Shown: piece by piece, positions 59,218-64,000 of the stretch
Layout: every line of letters begins with the position of its first letter
Position numbering within the stretch: the first letter of the stretch is position 1
Source: JBGQAS01 sp963699305
GTDB taxonomy: Bacteria > Chloroflexota > Anaerolineae > Anaerolineales > Anaerolineaceae
Direction: 5' to 3'
Length of the DNA stretch: 64,000 bases
NCBI GenBank assembly: GCA_963699305.1
Contig: OY969431.1
Span: forward strand, 806,001-870,000
Made by a program: the position numbers and the translations under genes
The notes under the pieces: generated by a model
The model's database searches: none
Seen by the model: the letters and a program-made list of their open reading frames with translations, nothing else
What the model was told of the DNA's origin: nothing

Positions 59218-60371
59218 TTTGTTGCTTGCAGGACTGTATTTGGTAGAATTTTGATAAACTGCTCTATTTGCTCACGGGTGGTAAAAAGCCCTAGGGTTAC
59301 CCTTAACGATCCAAGCGCCCAATCCTTTGAAAGCCCAATCGCATTTAGAACCTCGGAAGGCTCCGGATTGCCAGTTTTGCATGCTGAACCGGATGAACAC
59401 GCAAAGCCAGCCTGATCAAGCAAAATAAGTAATAAATTTCCGTCCACACCCTGAAAAACAAAACTCGCATGATTGGGTAATCGATTGGTCGGATGCCCGG
59501 TTAATCTTGTCTTTTTGATATTCGATATTACCCCTTCGATAAGAAAATCCCGTAATTCAATATATCTATCTGAATTATTGCTTCTCTCACGACTAATGAA
59601 ATTTATTGCTTCAGCCATCCCGACAATATATGGAACGTTGTGTGTTCCACCCCGTAACCCTCGTTCTTGCTTACCGCCCGTTATCACAGGGATCATTGAA
59701 ATGTTTTTTCTGCAATAGAGCGCCCCCACCCCTTTAGGTCCATAAAACTTATGTGCCCCGATGGATAACAGGTCAATATTCTCATCAACAACATCAATCG
59801 CTAAATGAGCCGCTGCCTGGACAGCATCCGTATGAAAAACAACATTGTGGTCTCGACAACATTCGCCAATCTGCTTAATGGGATTGATCGTTCCAATCTC
59901 ATTATTTCCATAAATAATGGAAACGATGGCTGTTTTGGAATCAATTTTTTTAGCCAATTCATCAACGTCCACGAGACCGTATTTATTCACTGAAACAAAA
60001 TCCATTTCGAACCCAAAGACATCTCTAAGTTGCTGAGCTGTATGGAAAACAGCATGATGCTCTACTGGAGAAATGAGGATTTTATATGCACCAGTTGTTT
60101 TTCTCCTGGCTAAAGCAACACCTTTCAACGCAAGATTGTCACTTTCTGTTCCGCAACCGGTGAAAATAATCTCTGACTCTTCCGCGTGTAGAAAATGGGC
60201 TATTTGTGATCTGGATTTTTCTATCGCACCCTCTGCCTCCTGACCCCATGCATGTATGGATGATGGATTCCCAAAATCCTGTTGAAAATAAGGCATCATT
60301 GCCCGTAATACATCATCGTGAACTGGAGTGGTGGCTGCGTAGTCAAAGTAAATTTTTTTATTATTGACCAT
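59214..60371 (-). CDS. iscS: Cysteine desulfurase (IscS/NifS type)
   Basis: A 385-residue PLP enzyme that takes sulfur from cysteine. Motifs are KIYFDYAATTPV, FTGCGTESDNLALKG, SPVEHHAVF (His stacking on PLP), GNNEIGTI, HTDAVQAAAH, SIGAHKFYGPKG with the PLP Lys, and the catalytic Cys loop FACSSGSACKTGNPEPS. The longer loop before the catalytic Cys places it in the IscS/NifS group rather than SufS. It is the first gene of the minus-strand unit and overlaps mnmA by 4 bases. It provides sulfur for MnmA, iron-sulfur clusters and perhaps molybdenum/tungsten cofactors, all of which are prominent in this window. Confidence 0.94.
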   Translation of the reverse strand: MVNNKKIYFDYAATTPVHDDVLRAMMPYFQQDFGNPSSIHAWGQEAEGAIEKSRSQIAHFLHAEESEIIFTGCGTESDNLALKGVALARRKTTGAYKILISPVEHHAVFHTAQQLRDVFGFEMDFVSVNKYGLVDVDELAKKIDSKTAIVSIIYGNNEIGTINPIKQIGECCRDHNVVFHTDAVQAAAHLAIDVVDENIDLLSIGAHKFYGPKGVGALYCRKNISMIPVITGGKQERGLRGGTHNVPYIVGMAEAINFISRERSNNSDRYIELRDFLIEGVISNIKKTRLTGHPTNRLPNHASFVFQGVDGNLLLILLDQAGFACSSGSACKTGNPEPSEVLNAIGLSKDWALGSLRVTLGLFTTREQIEQFIKILPNTVLQATK

Positions 60372-60404
60372 AACGATATTTATTGTAAGATACGATTGAT
60401 TTTT

Positions 60405-60455
60405 ATTATAACATCGTGAAAATCGGACATCAGTGGAATTTCCGCCTGATATAAT
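60405..60455. promoter_or_regulatory. Divergent promoter pair between iscS and the phosphohexomutase gene
   Basis: The 115-base gap holds two perfect TATAAT hexamers: on the minus strand at 60405-60410 (34 bases before the iscS ATG) and on the plus strand at 60450-60455 (31 bases before the mutase ATG). Neither has a strong -35 hexamer at the ideal 17 bases, so the starts are tentative. Confidence 0.4.
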
Positions 60456-60486
60456 ACGATATAGACTTCTTGATATTGGAGTATCG

Positions 60487-61908
60487 ATGGCTCAGAAAAT
60501 TATTTTTGGTACGGACGGCTGGCGAGGTTACATAGCTGAGGATTTTACATTTGAAAATGTGCGCCGATGTGCCCAGGGATTCGCCTCCTATATGGTAAAG
60601 CAAGGTAAAAAGGGTGATTGGTTTATCATCGGGCACGATAAACGGTTTCATTCGGAAAATTTTGCCCGTGCTGCTGCAGAAGTCCTGGTAGGTAATGGAT
60701 TGAAAGTTTATTTGACGCAGGATGCCACACCCACCCCGGTAATTGCCTATTCCGTCATCGATAAAAAAGCTTCAGGCGCCATCAACATCACTGCATCTCA
60801 TAATCCAGCTACTGATAACGGATTTAAAGTTCGCAATGAACATGGAGGCGCTATCGATCCACAAGGATTATTGGAAATTGAGTCCCTCATCCCGGATGAT
60901 CCATCTCAAATAAAACACATTTCGGCAGTAGAAGCGGAGAAAAGCGGAAACCTTGTTCGGTTTGATCCCGCACCAGCATACATCACACATATAAATGAAT
61001 TACTGGATATTAATCCCATAAAATCTTCAAACCTAACGGTTGCTGTGGATACGATGTGGGGGAATGGTGCCGGTTGGTTTCCTAGAATTCTTGCAGGCGG
61101 AAAAATTCAAATTAAAGAAATTCACAACCAACGGAATCCCATCTTCCCGGAGATGAAACGCCCGGAACCGATCCCGCCAAATATCGATGTTGGTTTGAAA
61201 TATACGGTTGATGAAAAAGCGGATGTTTTATTGATTACAGATGGTGACGCGGACCGCGTTGGTCTTGGTGACGAGAAAGGTAATTTCATTAATCAATTGA
61301 GGGTGTTTGGATTGTTAGCCTATTACTTCCTCGAAATTAGAGGTGAGCGCGGTCCTATTGTAAAAACGTTATCGACGACGAGCATGTTGAATAAATTAGG
61401 TGAGATATATAACGTTCCTGTTTATGAAACTGGAGTCGGGTTCAAGTATGTTGCTCCCAAAATGCTGGAAACGGATGCACTTATTGGCGGTGAAGAATCA
61501 GGCGGGTACGCATTTCGTGGAAATGTGCCAGAACGTGATGGCATTTTGGCTGGTTTATATATCCTTGATATGATGGTCAGATTAAATAAAAAACCCTCAC
61601 AACTCCTCGATTTACTTTTCAGTAAAGTTGGTGCTCATTATTATGATCGGGTTGATAGGGCATTCACAGGTGATCGAAACGCGCGCGAAGAGAAGATCAT
61701 CGCTGCAAAACCTTCGCTCATTGGTGGTTTACAAGTGTTGGGACTGGATACAACGGATGGCTATAAATACAATTTACAGGACGGTGGTTGGATGCTGATC
61801 CGGTTTTCAGGAACAGAACCAATTATGCGCGTTTATTGCGAAACGACACATGGTGATAAAGTCCAGGCGATATTGAAAGATGGTCTTGCAATTGCCGGAT
61901 TAAATTAA
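60487..61908 (+). CDS. Alpha-D-phosphohexomutase (phosphoglucomutase/phosphomannomutase)
   Basis: A 473-residue phosphohexomutase. The N-terminus is KIIFGTDGWRGYIAEDFTF; the phosphoserine loop is GAINITASHNPATDNGFKV; the metal-binding loop is DGDADRVGLGDEKG; the sugar-binding motif is GGEESGGYAF; and the phosphate-binding C-terminus is IRFSGTEPIMRVYCE. It interconverts hexose 1- and 6-phosphates; specificity (glucose, mannose or glucosamine) is not certain. Start: ATG 60487 after TTGGAG, giving the classical FGTDGWRG N-terminus; an in-frame start 18 codons upstream is rejected. tatD begins at the base after its stop. Confidence 0.92.
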   Translation: MAQKIIFGTDGWRGYIAEDFTFENVRRCAQGFASYMVKQGKKGDWFIIGHDKRFHSENFARAAAEVLVGNGLKVYLTQDATPTPVIAYSVIDKKASGAINITASHNPATDNGFKVRNEHGGAIDPQGLLEIESLIPDDPSQIKHISAVEAEKSGNLVRFDPAPAYITHINELLDINPIKSSNLTVAVDTMWGNGAGWFPRILAGGKIQIKEIHNQRNPIFPEMKRPEPIPPNIDVGLKYTVDEKADVLLITDGDADRVGLGDEKGNFINQLRVFGLLAYYFLEIRGERGPIVKTLSTTSMLNKLGEIYNVPVYETGVGFKYVAPKMLETDALIGGEESGGYAFRGNVPERDGILAGLYILDMMVRLNKKPSQLLDLLFSKVGAHYYDRVDRAFTGDRNAREEKIIAAKPSLIGGLQVLGLDTTDGYKYNLQDGGWMLIRFSGTEPIMRVYCETTHGDKVQAILKDGLAIAGLN

Positions 61909-62703
61909 GTGCTTCAGCTGATTGATACACATTGTCATTTGAATGACATCGCTTTTGACGATGATCGAAGTAAAGTAATCGACCGCGCGAATAATGCCGG
62001 AGTAACTTCTTTCATTATTCCTGGAATGGACCTGGAGTCCAATTACAAAGCTCTCGAGCTTGCTGAGCAATTTACATTTTGTCATCCTGCCATCGGTATT
62101 CATCCAAACACAATCCTCGCTTGGAATGATGGAATTGAGGATTTGTTAACGAATCTCGCTAAACAACATACTGTCTATGCAATCGGTGAAACTGGTCTGG
62201 ATTATTTTCGCGCTTCTGTTTCGCAAGGTGAACAAAAGAGAAGGTTAGCTTTTCACCTTGATCTTGCGGTTAAACTTGATTTGCCTGTCATTCTTCACAA
62301 TAGGGACTCCACACCAGACCTTTTAACTATTTTAGCTGATTGGTGTGATCAAATTCCAATTGGAAAAAGCATAAAAAAATATCCAGGGATTTTTCATGCA
62401 TTTTCAGGAGATCTTGAAGTCTTGAATTTTTCCAAGAAGCATGGATTTATGCTCGGGGTTGGCGGTACTCTCACATTTCCTACTAACCTGATTCACATCC
62501 CAATGCTTGCACAGCATATTGACAGAGTAGTTCTTGAAACAGATTCCCCTGTGCTGTCACCACAGGGGAAACGTGGCGCTCGTAATGAGCCGGCAAACAT
62601 ATTGATGATTCTCGATATAGTCAGCCAAATATTGACAATGGACAAAACTATCCTGGCAAACATAATGCTGGATAACACAAGGAAGGTTTTTCGGCTAAAA
62701 TAG
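61909..62703 (+). CDS. tatD: TatD family metal-dependent deoxyribonuclease
   Basis: A 264-residue TatD-type hydrolase with a TIM-barrel metal site: LIDTHCHLND, the GETGLDYFR Glu, a PVILHNRDS His, FHAFSGD and VLETDSPVLSPQGKRG with the terminal Asp. Family members remove nucleotides from DNA 3' ends or act as D-aminoacyl-tRNA or general hydrolases. Start: GTG 61909 immediately follows the mutase stop, so the two are translationally linked. Downstream is a tRNA gene on the other strand. The family assignment is firm; the exact substrate is unproven. Confidence 0.92.
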   Translation: MLQLIDTHCHLNDIAFDDDRSKVIDRANNAGVTSFIIPGMDLESNYKALELAEQFTFCHPAIGIHPNTILAWNDGIEDLLTNLAKQHTVYAIGETGLDYFRASVSQGEQKRRLAFHLDLAVKLDLPVILHNRDSTPDLLTILADWCDQIPIGKSIKKYPGIFHAFSGDLEVLNFSKKHGFMLGVGGTLTFPTNLIHIPMLAQHIDRVVLETDSPVLSPQGKRGARNEPANILMILDIVSQILTMDKTILANIMLDNTRKVFRLK

Positions 62704-62710
62704 GTTATTA

Positions 62711-62735
62711 AAATAAAAACCGTCCAAAGACGGTT
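62711..62735 (-). terminator. Rho-independent terminator of the tRNA-Leu gene
   Basis: AACCGTC and GACGGTT form a 7-bp stem with a 4-base loop (62718-62735). On the minus strand TTTATTTTAATAACC follows. It starts 3 bases after the end of the tRNA and so terminates its transcript. It also lies just after the tatD stop, where the plus-strand side lacks a T run. Confidence 0.8.
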
Positions 62736-62737
62736 AG

Positions 62738-62819
62738 TGCGCTGGGAGGGAGTTGAACCCTCACGCCTTGCGGCACATGGCCCTCAACCATGCCTGTCTG
62801 CCAGTTCCAGCACCAGCGC
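62738..62819 (-). tRNA. tRNA-Leu (GAG anticodon)
   Basis: An 82-base minus-strand tRNA. The acceptor stem pairs GCGCTGG with CCAGCGC; the discriminator is A and CCA is not encoded. The D-arm region is AACTGGCAGACAGGC. The anticodon stem GCATG/CATGT has a loop reading TTGAGGG, giving anticodon GAG (Leu, CUC and CUU codons). A variable arm and the T-arm with GGTTCAACTC follow. The long variable arm and Leu-type D-arm agree. The gene stands alone, antisense to its neighbours tatD and plsX. Confidence 0.93.
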
Positions 62820-62882
62820 AAAACATGACTATTATAACCGCTTGAGAAATCATGTCAAGCAATCCGAAAAAAGGAGTAACAA

Positions 62883-63878
62883 ATGGCACTCGTATTGGAT
62901 GGAATGGGCAGTGATAAATATCCAGATCCTGAAGTTCAGGCTGCTGTAGATGCAGCTAGTCTTTTGCAAACTGAAATATTATTGGTCGGAAAGCAGGACT
63001 TATTGGAACCGCTATTATCGAGAATCAATACAATTAATGCACCCGTCCGAATCATTCATGCTCCCGATGTGCTGGAAATGAGCGATCATCCTGTTGAAGC
63101 TACACGTAAAAAACCTTTGAATTCCATGGCTGTGGGAATTAATTTGGTTAAATCTGGAGAAGCGGATGCTTTTGTTACTGCCGGTAATACCGGAGCTGCG
63201 TTGTTTAATGCAGCTACGATATTACACAAAATGCAAGGTGTCATCCGCCCTGCCCTGGTTACCACCCTGCCAACAAAAACGGGTAAATGCGCTTTCCTAG
63301 ATATGGGTGCCAATGCTGATTGTCGTCCTGAATTTCTTGTCGACTTTGCGTTAACGGGTGCAATTTACGCAGAAACGGTAATGGGAATTAAAGAGCCCCG
63401 AATTGGTCTATTGGCAAATGGAGAAGAGGAAGGGAAAGGCAGCCAGCTGGTAAAAGATTCACATCAATTGTTGAAAAAAAGTTCCATCCATTTCATTGGC
63501 AATGTCGAACCCAAGGAAGTATTTAATGGCAGTGCAGATGTTGTCGTCACAGACGGTTTCACTGGCAATATTTTTATTAAGACGAGTGAAGCTGTTGGAA
63601 AATTTATCAAGGATTTCCTGAAACAAGAAATCAAGGGACCTGTTCGATCTTTCGGCGGACTCCTGGTGAAACCAGCCTTCAGGTCACTTTTCAAAATGAT
63701 GGATCCGGCTGAAGTAGGTGCTGGTTTATTGTTGGGAATTAAAGGAAATGTCTTTGTCGGTCATGGTCGCTCAGATTCCAAAGCCTTGGTTTCTGCACTG
63801 GCATTGGCTAAACGGGCTGTAGACGCAAAATTGATATCTGCTTTATCGACCAGGCTCGATCGAGCGCAACCTTTCTAA
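62883..63878 (+). CDS. plsX: Phosphate acyltransferase PlsX
   Basis: A 331-residue enzyme that converts acyl-ACP to acyl-phosphate, the donor for the first acylation of glycerol-3-phosphate. Recognisable parts are the N-terminal LVLDGMGSDKYPDPE (more divergent than the usual DAMGGD), a MSDHPVEATRKK block, AFVTAGNTGAALFNAA, LVTTLPTKTGKCAFLDMGAN, LLANGEEEGKGSQLV and VVTDGFTGNIFIKTSE. The ATG follows GGAGTAACAA. It is downstream of the antisense tRNA-Leu. No fatty-acid genes (fabH, fabD) are adjacent; the next gene encodes a membrane protein. Despite the divergent N-terminus the family call is secure. Confidence 0.9.
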   Translation: MALVLDGMGSDKYPDPEVQAAVDAASLLQTEILLVGKQDLLEPLLSRINTINAPVRIIHAPDVLEMSDHPVEATRKKPLNSMAVGINLVKSGEADAFVTAGNTGAALFNAATILHKMQGVIRPALVTTLPTKTGKCAFLDMGANADCRPEFLVDFALTGAIYAETVMGIKEPRIGLLANGEEEGKGSQLVKDSHQLLKKSSIHFIGNVEPKEVFNGSADVVVTDGFTGNIFIKTSEAVGKFIKDFLKQEIKGPVRSFGGLLVKPAFRSLFKMMDPAEVGAGLLLGIKGNVFVGHGRSDSKALVSALALAKRAVDAKLISALSTRLDRAQPF

Positions 63879-63888
63879 AGGAATAATC

Positions 63889-64000
63889 ATGAAAGTTATC
63901 ATCAATCAAAAATTGGTAAAAAGAAACCAGTGGTGGACAAAAACCACATTTTATCTCAGTATGATCATTTTGATTTTTGGGATAATATTTTCATTCACGG
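63889..64000 (+). CDS. Probable membrane protein, truncated by the window edge
   Basis: An ATG at 63889, 10 bases after plsX and preceded by AAAGGAATAATC, opens a frame that runs to the window end (37 codons). The product has a basic N-terminus (KVIINQKLVKRNQWW) followed by a hydrophobic segment (FYLSMIILIFGIIFSF), so a membrane protein is likely. No family can be assigned from so short a piece. Confidence 0.6.
   Translation, partial: MKVIINQKLVKRNQWWTKTTFYLSMIILIFGIIFSFT

Noticed and set aside
1..64000. CRISPR array or insertion sequence
   Set aside because: Reading through the window I found no regularly spaced repeats, no transposase and no long terminal inverted repeats.

Overview
The window is a dense bacterial chromosome segment, AT-rich by eye (roughly 40% GC), with short intergenic gaps and several long co-directional operons. 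Gene content suggests a strictly anaerobic, fermentative or syntrophic Chloroflexota, probably Anaerolineae-like. It combines stand-alone coenzyme F420 synthesis genes, molybdenum hydroxylases, tungsten/molybdenum aldehyde:ferredoxin oxidoreductases (AOR), Hdr/Mvh-type electron-transfer proteins, an mrfAB repair pair and a nusB/Asp23 pair. The phylum assignment is inference; no rRNA or ribosomal marker other than L25 is present.

Layout. 1-2.8 kb (minus): YqeY (cut by the window edge), a ComEA-like HhH protein broken by a nonsense codon, a YqhQ/DUF1385 membrane protein and an M20 dipeptidase. 2.9-18.05 kb (plus): one apparent operon of about 15 genes running ssnA, npdG, cofE, cofD, cofC, an LLM flavin/F420 oxidoreductase, ygfM, xdhD, xdhC, coxM, coxS, a small membrane protein, coxL and two mocA-like genes. 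It mixes F420 biosynthesis and use with selenium-type and CO-dehydrogenase-type molybdenum hydroxylases. 18.0-21.8 kb (minus): the mrfA/mrfB helicase-nuclease pair, with an HNH-like module inside MrfA. 21.9-25 kb (plus): GH4 glycosidase, PfkB kinase, prepilin peptidase. 25-36.9 kb (minus): a large lipoprotein, nusB, Asp23, glpK, a phnDCEE transporter operon, a patatin and a radical SAM protein.

36.9-52.3 kb is the most distinctive part. A sensor kinase/response regulator pair and a membrane protein precede two head-to-head AOR operons. The minus-strand one is ferredoxin-AOR-MoaD. The plus-strand one is MoaD-AOR-ferredoxin-HdrA/MvhD-HdrC/MvhD-MvhG-MvhA-polyferredoxin. The second operon encodes what looks like an aldehyde-oxidising, possibly electron-bifurcating, [NiFe]-hydrogenase-linked complex with no HdrB. 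HdrA has an in-frame TGA where homologues have Cys, followed at suitable spacing by a 9-bp hairpin with a GGC loop, as expected of a bacterial SECIS element. The AOR intergenic region and the kinase promoter share an exact 17-bp sequence in inverted orientation, suggesting that the two-component system controls the AOR operons.

52.3-64 kb: a tyrosine recombinase, a metallo-beta-lactamase-fold hydrolase, larA, rplY (L25/CTC), then a minus-strand set (CoA-type Nudix, a 40-codon zinc-ribbon-like micro-gene, trmI, a small membrane protein, mnmA, iscS), then phosphohexomutase, tatD, an antisense tRNA-Leu(GAG), plsX and a partial membrane protein.

Nine single-base frame breaks (cofE, xdhD, xdhC twice, coxM, GH4, phnE, hdrA, larA) lie across the window, seven of them in short homopolymer runs. 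All proteins are otherwise well conserved, so sequencing or assembly indels are more likely than true decay. The affected genes are given as fragments or joined spans with the repair stated.
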